From JAFMKE01 sp047621945 (GTDB lineage: Bacteria; Bacteroidota; Bacteroidia; Chitinophagales; UBA8649): 22,105 nucleotides of DNA. The notes below the pieces were generated by a model. That model was given only the letters and a program-made list of their open reading frames with translations. It searched no databases and had not been told where the DNA came from. The DNA lies in NCBI GenBank assembly GCA_047621945.1, contig JBLHMK010000028.1:1-22105 (forward strand). Reading direction: 5' to 3'. The translations under genes and the position numbers were made by a program. Below are positions 1 through 6,807 of the stretch, piece by piece (the stretch's first letter is position 1; every line of letters starts with the position of its first letter).

Positions 1-291
1 TGTTTGCTGAGTTTCCAGCTGCAGGTGTCCAAGTTCCTCCTTCAGTAAATGCAACAGCTCCTCCATCTTCCTGTGAAAAATAGAAGTCGCCGATATATCC
101 TAAATCGACAGTTGTAAGTAAAAAATTCCCATTATTGATATAATAAGTGTCCTCTTGAGTCACTTCCCAAGCATCTCCATTAGACCGTAAAGCTTTTTTC
201 ACTTTGGTGCTTTCTTTACGTTTAAATGAAACGCAACAAACTTAGACGTGTCTAATACCAATATTAGACTAACTCGAAGTAAGGATTTCAT
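1..291 (-). pseudogene. 5' part of an unknown exported protein, reading frame broken; continues past the left edge
   Basis: Read on the minus strand, an ATG at 291 opens a short frame (MKSLLRVSLILVL...) that stops at TGA 201-199 after about 30 codons. A second frame is open from 241 down to base 1 and reads KESTKVKKALRSNGDAWEV, then a glycine- and aromatic-rich stretch including GDFYFSQEDGG and GGTWTPAAGNSAN. That composition resembles a beta-rich surface protein of Bacteroidota. The second frame has a TAA at 244-242 and no ATG; its only plausible start is a GTG at 202-200. The simplest reading is one gene whose start region and body are now in different frames. A shorter protein starting at the GTG, or a sequencing error, remains possible. 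The family is not recognised. A cluster of inverted repeats (242-269) lies inside the break region. Confidence 0.4.
242..269. repeat. Nested inverted repeats TTAGAC / GTCTAA
   Basis: TTAGAC (242-247) is followed after 2 bases by its reverse complement GTCTAA (250-255). GTCTAATA (250-257) is in turn perfectly complementary to TATTAGAC (262-269) across a 4-base loop. The middle arm can therefore pair with either neighbour, giving two mutually exclusive hairpins. The element lies within the broken gene at the left edge. Its function is unknown. Confidence 0.6.
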
Positions 292-309
292 AGGGTTTAT
301 TTTAGTAGA

Positions 310-546
310 TTAAGATTCACTTTTCAACAACATGGAAGCGAGATATAATAATGCCACCGTGATAGGAAGCGTTAAAACAGAAAGTGGATTGGCGAAATTG
401 ATTGTCCATCCTAGAAATCCAATTCGCTTTGGTGGAAAAATTCGCTTGTCGCTTGGGTTATAATAGAATAAGCCCCATTTCCATAATGAAGGATCATTCT
501 TCCATGATTCTATAAGTTCTTTACTCGGCTTTTCTTTACTTGGCAT
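310..546 (-). CDS. Small DUF5808-like membrane protein, 78 aa
   Basis: This is a 78-residue protein. Its N-terminal half is polar and charged, with an aromatic motif DPSLWKWGLFYYNPSDKRIF (about residues 18-37). It continues PPKRIGFLGWTINFANP and ends in one hydrophobic segment (about residues 56-73) that could span the membrane. The W-G-x-F-Y-Y-N-P...R-x-G-x-G-W-T-x-N-F-x-N-P pattern matches what I recall of the DUF5808 family, a short domain also found at the C-terminus of some larger membrane proteins. No biochemical role is known to me. The start MPSKEK at 546 is the only in-frame ATG. The gene lies 18 bases upstream of the broken left-edge gene and on the same strand, so they may once have been co-transcribed. 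The DUF5808 assignment is from memory of the motif. Confidence 0.75.
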   Translation of the reverse strand: MPSKEKPSKELIESWKNDPSLWKWGLFYYNPSDKRIFPPKRIGFLGWTINFANPLSVLTLPITVALLYLASMLLKSES

Positions 547-572
547 ATTTTAAAGATAATCATTTATAGGAC

Positions 573-600
573 ACTGACAACTGACGACTGATCACTGACT
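573..600. repeat. Four tandem 7-base repeats, ACTGAyn
   Basis: ACTGA occurs at 573, 580, 587 and 594, exactly 7 bases apart (ACTGACA, ACTGACG, ACTGATC, ACTGACT). The array sits in the divergent gap between the DUF5808-like gene and the AstE/aspartoacylase-family gene, just upstream of the latter's promoter-like sequence. Similar degenerate ACTGA-type runs occur between genes in other Bacteroidota as far as I recall. It could be a DNA-binding array or neutral repeat expansion. Confidence 0.7.
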
Positions 601-631
601 ATTTATACACGGTTAATTCTTCTTTATATTG

Positions 632-639
632 TATTTTTG
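632..639 (+). promoter_or_regulatory. Promoter -7 element TATTTTTG
   Basis: TATTTTTG is a full match to the Bacteroidota -7 consensus TAnnTTTG and ends 7 bases before the ATG at 647. Transcription would then begin at or just before the start codon, implying a very short or absent leader. No TTG is seen at the expected -33 spacing, so only the -7 half is supported. Confidence 0.45.
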
Positions 640-646
640 CAGACTG

Positions 647-1555
647 ATGGAAAGATTGATTGGACGATATGGAAAATACGGGGCAGCGAAAACTTTTTTG
701 ATTTTTGCGGGGGTGCATGGCAATGAAAAACTAGGTATTCAAGCTCTAGAGGAGTTGTTTGAAGAGTTTGAAGAAAAGCAAGTAGAATTTGACGGGACAA
801 TTATAGGGGTTGCCTGTAACCTAGCAGCTCTTAAACAGGGCTTTCGTTACATCCATAAGGATTTAAATCGACAATGGTATCTTTCTAAAATTCGAAAGTT
901 AGCAGCCCTACCTTACGGTATGCTTAATGCTTCTGAAGATATTGAACAAAAACATATTTTAGAATTGATTCTTGACGTGGTTTATGATAAGGGTAAGGAA
1001 TTAATGCTTATTGACCTGCATACAACTTCCGCTACTGGGGGCTGTTTTTGTATTACCAATTCACACCCTAGAAGTTTGGAATTAGCCTTAGATATTCCTG
1101 TTCCAGTAATCAATGGAATGGTAGGGAAGATTAAAGGGACAACTATGGAATACTTTGATGAATTAGGTCTACCAGCTATTGCCTATGAAGCAGGACAACA
1201 TACCGAACCCGAAGCGGTTGATCGCATGAAAGCAGGATTGGTTTCAATCTTTACTAAAACGTCTTGCCTAGAGAAAAAAGAACTAGCGCCTTATCAGTCT
1301 ATTCTAGATAAGATGACCAATGACTATGCACATTTACCTCAAAATGTAGATGTTGTCCATTTGCATCCGATTGAGGAAGAAGATGAGTTTGTGATGGAGC
1401 CAGGCTACATTAATTTCCAAGAAATTAAAAAAGGTGAACACCTAGCTAATGATAAAAGAGGAAAGATATTTTCTCCTTATGATGGATTGATTCTAATGCC
1501 CTTGTACCAGAAAAAGGGTAGTGACGGTTTCTTTATTGTTAAGGAACTTGATTGA
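647..1555 (+). CDS. AstE/aspartoacylase-family zinc hydrolase, 302 aa
   Basis: This protein belongs to the succinylglutamate desuccinylase/aspartoacylase family, M14-like zinc amidohydrolases that remove an acyl group from an N-acyl amino acid. Visible landmarks, numbered from the ATG at 647, are GVHGNE (zinc ligands His24 and Glu27), KDLNR (71-75, substrate binding), LIDLHTTS (third zinc ligand His125) and YEAGQH with the probable catalytic Glu181. About 300 residues is normal for the family. A longer reading with a TTG start at 629 is unlikely, because that codon overlaps the promoter-like TATTTTTG and would add only six residues. No signal peptide is present, so the enzyme should be cytoplasmic. 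The neighbours do not reveal a substrate: no arginine-succinyltransferase pathway genes are nearby, so I do not call it astE or aspA. It ends convergently with the arylsulfotransferase-like gene. Confidence 0.88.
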   Translation: MERLIGRYGKYGAAKTFLIFAGVHGNEKLGIQALEELFEEFEEKQVEFDGTIIGVACNLAALKQGFRYIHKDLNRQWYLSKIRKLAALPYGMLNASEDIEQKHILELILDVVYDKGKELMLIDLHTTSATGGCFCITNSHPRSLELALDIPVPVINGMVGKIKGTTMEYFDELGLPAIAYEAGQHTEPEAVDRMKAGLVSIFTKTSCLEKKELAPYQSILDKMTNDYAHLPQNVDVVHLHPIEEEDEFVMEPGYINFQEIKKGEHLANDKRGKIFSPYDGLILMPLYQKKGSDGFFIVKELD

Positions 1556-1586
1556 ATATCAGTTGTAAATATATTTGTTAAATAGT

Positions 1587-3224
1587 TTAATACTCCTTTA
1601 TTATAAGGGGCTCCTTCCAAGTACTGTTTTTATCCCTAAAACTTAAAAAGTAAAATCCTTCGCTTATTCCAAACAAGTCAATAGTTAGGGTTCTCTCACC
1701 AGTTTTAATTGAGGAGGAGAGTACCCTTTTTCCATTTAAATCATACATTGAGATATCTATTAGCTCTTCCAAAAACGACGTTCGTGAAACAATAACTTTG
1801 TCTTGAGTTGGATTGGGGTAAATTGAAATTTCATATCTGGATTCAACTATAGCGCTTAATCCAACAGTGAATAATTCACAAGTAAAATTAGACCCAGATT
1901 CTATATATCCCTGTGAGGTGAGAATTTTCGAATCAAAACCAGGATAATCAATTGGATATCTCAAGCATCTAAATGTCTTATTGCCAAAAATCGGGTCACC
2001 TTGGGTTGCTGGTCCAGATCCTTGGTCAGGATTGACATATTCCCAAACGATTGAATCTGAGTTTATCTCGAAAAACCTGCCTATTTCGCCTTGGCAAACT
2101 AGGGTGTTCCCGTTTGGTAAACGTTGAGCACTTGATACGATGTTCGAGAAAAAACTTGTATCAATAGGGGCTTTATAGGTCCAATCAAAACTTGTAGGTC
2201 CAAATGCATTTCCAGAATAACTGTAAGAACCAATAGAATCTAATGGTGGGTCAATAATATTAACGGTGGAATAGTTACGGCCATCTGGTATTCCAGCTCG
2301 ATTATTAAAGACCATTATTTTGCCTTCATCATCAAGTCCTGATTCTATCCAATGAACATTATGTTGATAGAATAGTTTTTTGTCATTTACTGTCCCTTGG
2401 GCGTAAGTAAGTGGATTCCCCCACCTATATAATAAATCACCACCCTTGCCTGAGTTACCTTCGCTTGAACTGGCGGCTTCAGCTGTGGTAGTTGAATGAT
2501 CAATAATCCAAAATTCGTCAAAATTAGGTACACTAACTAAAATTTGGTCTAAATTATAATTGTAATCAATCGAATTAAAATGCAGCCAATCAAAAGCTGT
2601 ATGTGCCAAATAATTGACATTAATTTTTTCTGGATGATTAGAAACTATACCAAAATTTGGCTTTGTAGAATCGGCATCTTGAATAATATGATCCCAAGCT
2701 CTCCATCTCCATACTACAGTGCCTCCTCCATTTATCAGGTCAGGTTGAACCTCTATGATTTGTTCAGATTTGATAGCATCTTTCAGTGTTGAACTTCCTG
2801 CAGCTTCTACATCTGATTTTAACACATCATCATACACGATGAACAAAATATTTCCGTTAGGTAGATATGCAATGTCATGATGTTGAGTACCATAAGCACT
2901 ATCAATGGAATAATCCCAAATTAGATTATTATCCCAATCAATCATTTCAACGACTGCTTTATTTGCACTTATACTGCCTGTTCGAAGTAAAACACTGTTT
3001 TCCAATAAATAATAGGAAAATCTAGGAAAAAATTGACTTGTCCAACTATGCACTTTTTCCCCACAGTTGTTAATAAGATAAGTATCCGTTGATTTTTGCG
3101 TACCAAAAAGGGTATATCCATTATAAGAATCCACACTATTCTTGAATAATCCAATAGTCTGTTGAGAAAAGGCGGTTCCCATAGCTAAGATGAAAACGAT
3201 GATAAAAAAGTAATTATTTTTCAT
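1587..3224 (-). CDS. Arylsulfotransferase-like (ASST) protein with T9SS type A sorting domain, 545 aa
   Basis: A Sec signal peptide (about residues 1-21, MKNNYFFIIVFILAMGTAFS) precedes a mature domain of about 430 residues that resembles the arylsulfate sulfotransferase (ASST) beta-propeller family. Propeller-strand motifs such as YLPNGNILFIVY (about 120-131) and RLPNGNTLVCQGE (about 368-380) recur, together with conserved histidines in QHHDIAYL (114-121) and QHNVHW (287-292). Bacterial ASSTs transfer sulfate between phenolic compounds in the periplasm. Many Bacteroidota members carry this fold without proven activity, so the substrate is open. The last 80 or so residues (ISIYPNPTQDKV... to the end) form a T9SS type A sorting domain, so the protein should be exported to the surface or medium. 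It lies downstream of the decayed msrB on the same strand. No strong promoter is evident in the 102 bases upstream. Confidence 0.85.
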   Translation of the reverse strand: MKNNYFFIIVFILAMGTAFSQQTIGLFKNSVDSYNGYTLFGTQKSTDTYLINNCGEKVHSWTSQFFPRFSYYLLENSVLLRTGSISANKAVVEMIDWDNNLIWDYSIDSAYGTQHHDIAYLPNGNILFIVYDDVLKSDVEAAGSSTLKDAIKSEQIIEVQPDLINGGGTVVWRWRAWDHIIQDADSTKPNFGIVSNHPEKINVNYLAHTAFDWLHFNSIDYNYNLDQILVSVPNFDEFWIIDHSTTTAEAASSSEGNSGKGGDLLYRWGNPLTYAQGTVNDKKLFYQHNVHWIESGLDDEGKIMVFNNRAGIPDGRNYSTVNIIDPPLDSIGSYSYSGNAFGPTSFDWTYKAPIDTSFFSNIVSSAQRLPNGNTLVCQGEIGRFFEINSDSIVWEYVNPDQGSGPATQGDPIFGNKTFRCLRYPIDYPGFDSKILTSQGYIESGSNFTCELFTVGLSAIVESRYEISIYPNPTQDKVIVSRTSFLEELIDISMYDLNGKRVLSSSIKTGERTLTIDLFGISEGFYFLSFRDKNSTWKEPLIIKEY

Positions 3225-3326
3225 GTAAAATTATTTTTTAGAATTTAAATTTAAACAATATCCCCAACAATTGCTGCGATAATAATGAACTAAAAAAAAC
3301 TACTTGCTTTGTTTAATAAGTAATGA

Positions 3327-3717
3327 TTAGCTTTTCTTTTTAAAATTCAAGCTTACAGAATTCATGCATTATCTCGAGCCTGTTGGTCCATCATTAAACA
3401 CATGACCAAGATGACCCACACTTTTTACAAAGTATTTCTGTGCGTTCCTTGTTGTTACTGAGGTCCTTTTTTGTCAATATGCTGTCATTGTCAACTGGAT
3501 TGTGAAAGCTTGGCCATCCTCAACCGGCATCATATTTATCGGCGGAATTGAATAAAGCACTGCCGCATGCTAAACAACAATACTTCCCGGCTTCGAAATG
3601 TAAATTATAGTTACCTGAAAAAGACGCCTCGGTGGCTTTATCTCTCCATACTTTGTATTGCGCTTTGGATAATTTTTTCTTGAATTTATCTTCTTGACTT
3701 ACTGCTAATTTTGTCAT
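3327..3717 (-). pseudogene. msrB: Decayed msrB (peptide-methionine (R)-S-oxide reductase)
   Basis: The reading frame from ATG 3717 (MTKLAVSQEDKFKKKLSK) matches the N-terminus of MsrB, with EASFSGNYNLHFEAGKYCCL and the first zinc pair CLACG. It then meets TGA at 3522-3520, where MsrB normally reads SGCGWPSF; here it is DAG-stop-GWPSF. Beyond that stop the same frame continues to the second zinc pair CKKCG. After TGT 3420-3418 the frame shifts by one base, and the new frame reads GHLGHVFNDGPTGSR, a TAA stop (3371-3369) where Tyr is expected, then CMNSVSLNF with the catalytic Cys, and a final stop at 3329-3327. Two nonsense codons and one frameshift in about 390 bases make this a pseudogene. A functional enzyme would reduce methionine-R-sulfoxide in proteins. 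The TGA replaces a Cys that serves as the recycling Cys in many MsrBs, but a selenocysteine reading cannot explain the other two lesions. Confidence 0.9.
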
Positions 3718-3748
3718 AGTAAGTATATCAGGCTAAGAAAATTAGCGA

Positions 3749-5893
3749 TTAGTGTTGGATTAGTATTTTTGAATAGAATGAATGAGATTCATCTTTCATT
3801 TTGATTATATACACCCCATTAAGGAATGAAGGCAAGGAGATAGTATTGGATTGTATCTCTTCTTCAATGACTTGCTTTCCATCTAATGAAAACAATTCAA
3901 ACTGATAGTTTTTTCCTTCCAGCAAACCCGTAATTTGCAAGTAATCTTGAGCGGGATTAGGGATAATTATTAGATCTAATTGATTATCATTGGAAATAGA
4001 TGAATTCAAATCAACATCCACTTGCTTGGTCACAGTATCTACACAGCCAACTACAGAAGTGGTAATCAATTGAACCGTATAACTTCCGGGCAAAGCGTAC
4101 AAGTGATTCGGGTTAGGCAAGGCAGAACTATTCCCATCTCCAAAATTCCAAGCATGGAAAAAGGCGTTAAAAGTCTGATCAAAAAAGTCAACGGCTAATT
4201 GATTGCTCTGATAAGCATAATCCGCTTGACTACAGAATGTAATTGGGAAAGTTTGTGTAATGGTATCCGAACAAATAGAATTAAAAGCAATTAGCGTAAA
4301 ACTGTAATTCCCTTCTTGTGTAAATGATAGCATAATGGTATCCCCACTAGCCATACTTCCATCTTGTAAAATCCACGATTGGGAATTTGCAAAGTCTGAG
4401 GAGTTAACTAAGTAAAAAATACTGTCATCTTGAATGATGTCAAGCTGAGCATTCGGGCAGAGCGTAGATTCTATCAAGGTGTCTTTTTCCTTATTGCAAT
4501 AGTCATCTTCAATCCAAAAATTAAGTAGAAAGAAGCCGGTGTCCATATACTGATGGTTCACTAAACTTCCCGTTCCTTGATTCCCATCGCCGAAGTTCCA
4601 AGAATAATCATTAGCAACACTAAGTGAAGAAAAAACGAATAAGCCATCGTTGCTAGTAAAGTCAATTAATGGGAGGGGGGGTAAAGCTACTTCAACATGA
4701 AATTGAGCTTCTTTAGAAATCTCTCTTTTATCTAACTCATTTGCCGTAATTAAATGAGTACCTAGTGCATTCCATAGAACCGTTATTTGACTGATGTTTT
4801 GTTGGATAATAGATCCACCCGTAACATTCCAGCAATATGAGCTGCCCGCATGTAATGGAAGGCTGTACGTGAATGTGTCATTCAGGCAAACAGTAGCATC
4901 TCCTAATATTTCAATTGAATCTCCATACATGATTTCATACAAGAACTTACTTCCTTCTCTAATTATTGTATCAGTTACCCAGGTTTGCAATTGAAGTAAT
5001 TGCGGTTCATGTCCTAGACCTTGTAAAGGAAACAATCGATTTTTTACACCTTGATTTTCAAGTCTTTGATGAATAAGAAAGCTTCCTTGTACACTTGGGA
5101 ATATAGGCAAAGAGAACGGTTGTCCTGAAACATAGGGGACAATTATATCATTCGTGCCATGAAAGGAGATTACAGGTACATTATCTGCAGGGTCGACAGC
5201 TAAATCAATGTATGAAGTATCTAGCATAGCACCCCAGTTATTGATTATTCCATGAACTTTAACTTCTTGATTATTAAAGTTGTTATTACCGGAACAATTT
5301 CCACAACCTAAATCTGCAGGTTCAAATGTAATTCCAAAGGTCGAAGGGATATCCACTCTGTCACTCTCATTCATAAATGTACTTACAAATGCAGCTAAAC
5401 ATCCAGCGCTGGTACCAGTAATAAATATTGCAGAGGTATCAATTCCGTATAGATCTGCGTTATCTACTAAAAAGCGTAAAGAAGCTCTTAAGTCCTGACT
5501 TGCTCTGTAAACTGCACGTTCTGCACTTTGACCATCTAAAGGATTAAAGCCTAATCGGTAATCAATAGTGGCAAATACAAATCCTCTTTTTGCATACATT
5601 TCTGCCATCTGCGGAATTACTGGTTCTGTGCGCCATCCAATTAAAAAACCTCCTCCAAACTGATGAAGAATAAGAGGTCTTTTGCTAAGCGTGTCACCAA
5701 CTGGCTCCACAATGTCTAAATATAGGTCTTGATTACTGAGTAAGCCAAAAGGGTCTGATTCACCAAACTTGATTCCGCTCGTACTAGTTGTACTCGTGAA
5801 TACTTCAGAATAGTACCTTCCAGAGTGGCAATTGTTTTGAGCAGAAGCCATTGTAAATAAGGCTAAAAAAAAGATAAATAGAGTTCCTTTCAT
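3749..5893 (-). CDS. Secreted alpha/beta hydrolase with PKD-like modules and T9SS type A sorting domain, 714 aa
   Basis: A signal peptide (residues 1-18, ending MASA) leads into an esterase/lipase-type alpha/beta hydrolase domain (about 25-325). It has an oxyanion-hole motif HQFGGGF (77-83), nucleophile elbow GTSAG with Ser162, probable acid Asp249 in FHGTND and catalytic His295 in GLGHEP. The order and spacing fit a complete catalytic triad. From about 330 come three or four beta-rich modules, two of them clear PKD domains with NFGDG at 433-437 and 583-587, and the protein ends in a T9SS type A sorting domain starting at PNPAQD (645-650). The enzyme should act outside the cell on an ester, perhaps of a polymer, with PKD domains as spacers or binding modules. 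The substrate is unknown. Its start lies about 100 bases from the divergent MORN-like gene. The decayed msrB follows 31 bases after its stop. Confidence 0.88.
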   Translation of the reverse strand: MKGTLFIFFLALFTMASAQNNCHSGRYYSEVFTSTTSTSGIKFGESDPFGLLSNQDLYLDIVEPVGDTLSKRPLILHQFGGGFLIGWRTEPVIPQMAEMYAKRGFVFATIDYRLGFNPLDGQSAERAVYRASQDLRASLRFLVDNADLYGIDTSAIFITGTSAGCLAAFVSTFMNESDRVDIPSTFGITFEPADLGCGNCSGNNNFNNQEVKVHGIINNWGAMLDTSYIDLAVDPADNVPVISFHGTNDIIVPYVSGQPFSLPIFPSVQGSFLIHQRLENQGVKNRLFPLQGLGHEPQLLQLQTWVTDTIIREGSKFLYEIMYGDSIEILGDATVCLNDTFTYSLPLHAGSSYCWNVTGGSIIQQNISQITVLWNALGTHLITANELDKREISKEAQFHVEVALPPLPLIDFTSNDGLFVFSSLSVANDYSWNFGDGNQGTGSLVNHQYMDTGFFLLNFWIEDDYCNKEKDTLIESTLCPNAQLDIIQDDSIFYLVNSSDFANSQSWILQDGSMASGDTIMLSFTQEGNYSFTLIAFNSICSDTITQTFPITFCSQADYAYQSNQLAVDFFDQTFNAFFHAWNFGDGNSSALPNPNHLYALPGSYTVQLITTSVVGCVDTVTKQVDVDLNSSISNDNQLDLIIIPNPAQDYLQITGLLEGKNYQFELFSLDGKQVIEEEIQSNTISLPSFLNGVYIIKMKDESHSFYSKILIQH

Positions 5894-5901
5894 CGAAGTT
5901 T

Positions 5902-5909
5902 TAAAGATA
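5902..5909 (-). promoter_or_regulatory. Possible -7 element TATCTTTA of the hydrolase gene
   Basis: On the minus strand TATCTTTA differs from the consensus TAnnTTTG only in the last base and lies 8 bases before the ATG of the alpha/beta hydrolase. No -33 TTG is found at the normal spacing. Confidence 0.25.
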
Positions 5910-5969
5910 AGAAAGAATTGGAATTCTAAATCATTTTAAGAAAAAGTTTATTTAATGTTAAGAAATTGT

Positions 5970-5977
5970 TACTTTTA
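5970..5977 (+). promoter_or_regulatory. Possible -7 element TACTTTTA of the MORN-like gene
   Basis: TACTTTTA is one base from TAnnTTTG and lies 18 bases before the ATG at 5996. It gives a short leader of the kind common in Bacteroidota. The -33 half is not clear. Confidence 0.3.
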
Positions 5978-5995
5978 GTTTAAATTGAAGTTATT

Positions 5996-6352
5996 ATGAA
6001 GCATTTATTGATTATTGCAGCTATGTTTCTCGGGTTTTCATCTTTACAAGCTCAACAAGAGATTAGGGAAGTTAATAAAAATACGGTATTACAGAATATT
6101 GATAAGAATAGTGATTTGGCATTTGTTTATTTGGGAGATGTCTTAATAGAAAAAGGTGTTTTAGTAAATGGTAATCGTGAGGGTGTATGGCAGTCTTTTA
6201 ATGAGAATGGAACGCTTGCCACAGAAGCTTCATTTTCTAAAGGAATGAAAAACGGAGTTTGGAATATATATGAAGGAGCGGAATTGAAATACGTACTTCA
6301 TTACCAGAATAATTCACGGGTACATGCTAATCATTTAGCATTAATCAATTAA
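5996..6352 (+). CDS. Small secreted MORN-repeat-like protein, 118 aa
   Basis: A signal peptide (residues 1-19, cleavage near LQA-Q) is followed by about 99 residues with two MORN-variant repeats. These are NGNREGVWQSFNENGTL (58-74) and FSKGMKNGVWNIYEGAEL (80-97), each with the G-x-W-x-x-F/Y core. Such repeats are common in Bacteroidota YwqK-like proteins, which databases often label toxin-antitoxin antitoxins on weak grounds. Nothing here supports a toxin partner, and the next gene downstream is decayed and on the far side of a strong terminator. The protein is probably periplasmic or outer-membrane associated. It is transcribed divergently from the hydrolase and ends 21 bases before a perfect hairpin terminator, so it looks monocistronic. 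Function unknown. Confidence 0.8.
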   Translation: MKHLLIIAAMFLGFSSLQAQQEIREVNKNTVLQNIDKNSDLAFVYLGDVLIEKGVLVNGNREGVWQSFNENGTLATEASFSKGMKNGVWNIYEGAELKYVLHYQNNSRVHANHLALIN

Positions 6353-6373
6353 AGTTAAAAGTTTAAAATATTC

Positions 6374-6410
6374 AAAACCCCGAATTGCAACTGCAATTCG
6401 GGGTTTTTTT
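6374..6410 (+). terminator. Strong intrinsic terminator
   Basis: AAAACCCCGAATTGCA (6374-6389) is perfectly complementary to TGCAATTCGGGGTTTT (6392-6407). The stem is 16 bp (a few apical pairs will open), and T continues to 6410. It lies 21 bases after the stop of the MORN-like gene. Confidence 0.92.
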
Positions 6411-6466
6411 ATGTTTACCATTTTCACCTTTATAAGCAGGGTTAACTATTAAGACCTTTGATGTAA

Positions 6467-6798
6467 ATGCTCCTGGCAATTTGCATGATATGGGGAATGA
6501 AACAATTGATTGATATGAATAAGGAAGTCTTCAATAAAAATATTTAGGTATCTCGTATTGTTTGGAATGAATTGTATGATGACTAAGAAGTGGGTATACT
6601 TTATAAAATGAATGGGGAAGAAGCAGAAAGCTTGATATTAGTGGAGTCGTATAATATTTCTAAACTAGGAATGATAGATAAGCCCTATGCTGGGAAATGG
6701 ATAACTATAGTTTCGTATTCATTTTTTTATTAGGCCTTTTGCATGTGATCTACCTAAAAGTGATGAGTAAAGCTAAGCGATATAAACGATTAGTTTAA
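6467..6798 (+). pseudogene. Decayed gene for a small two-segment membrane protein
   Basis: This stretch has no intact gene but reads as one broken frame. From ATG 6467 it gives MLLAICMIWGMKQLIDMNKE, with a stop at the codon after NKNI, then VSRIVWNELYDD and a second stop. It continues in the same frame as EVGILYKMNGEEAESLILVE through PYAGKWITIVSYSFF to a TAG at 6731-6733. Shifting frame at the run of seven T (6722-6728) gives instead LLGLLHVIYLKVMSKAKRYK and a stop at 6796-6798. That restores a hydrophobic segment followed by a basic tail, as expected of a membrane anchor. One added T in the run would restore this last part, but the two upstream stops also break the frame. The family is not recognised. 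Confidence 0.4.
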
Positions 6799-6807
6799 TA
6801 AAGTCAA

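Noticed and set aside
3520..3522. TGA at the MsrB Cys as a possible selenocysteine codon
   Set aside because: A frameshift and a TAA follow in the same gene, and no hairpin typical of a selenocysteine insertion element was evident by eye.
5996..6352. MORN-like protein as an antitoxin of a toxin-antitoxin pair
   Set aside because: It has a signal peptide and a strong terminator, and no partner gene is adjacent; the family label is weak evidence.
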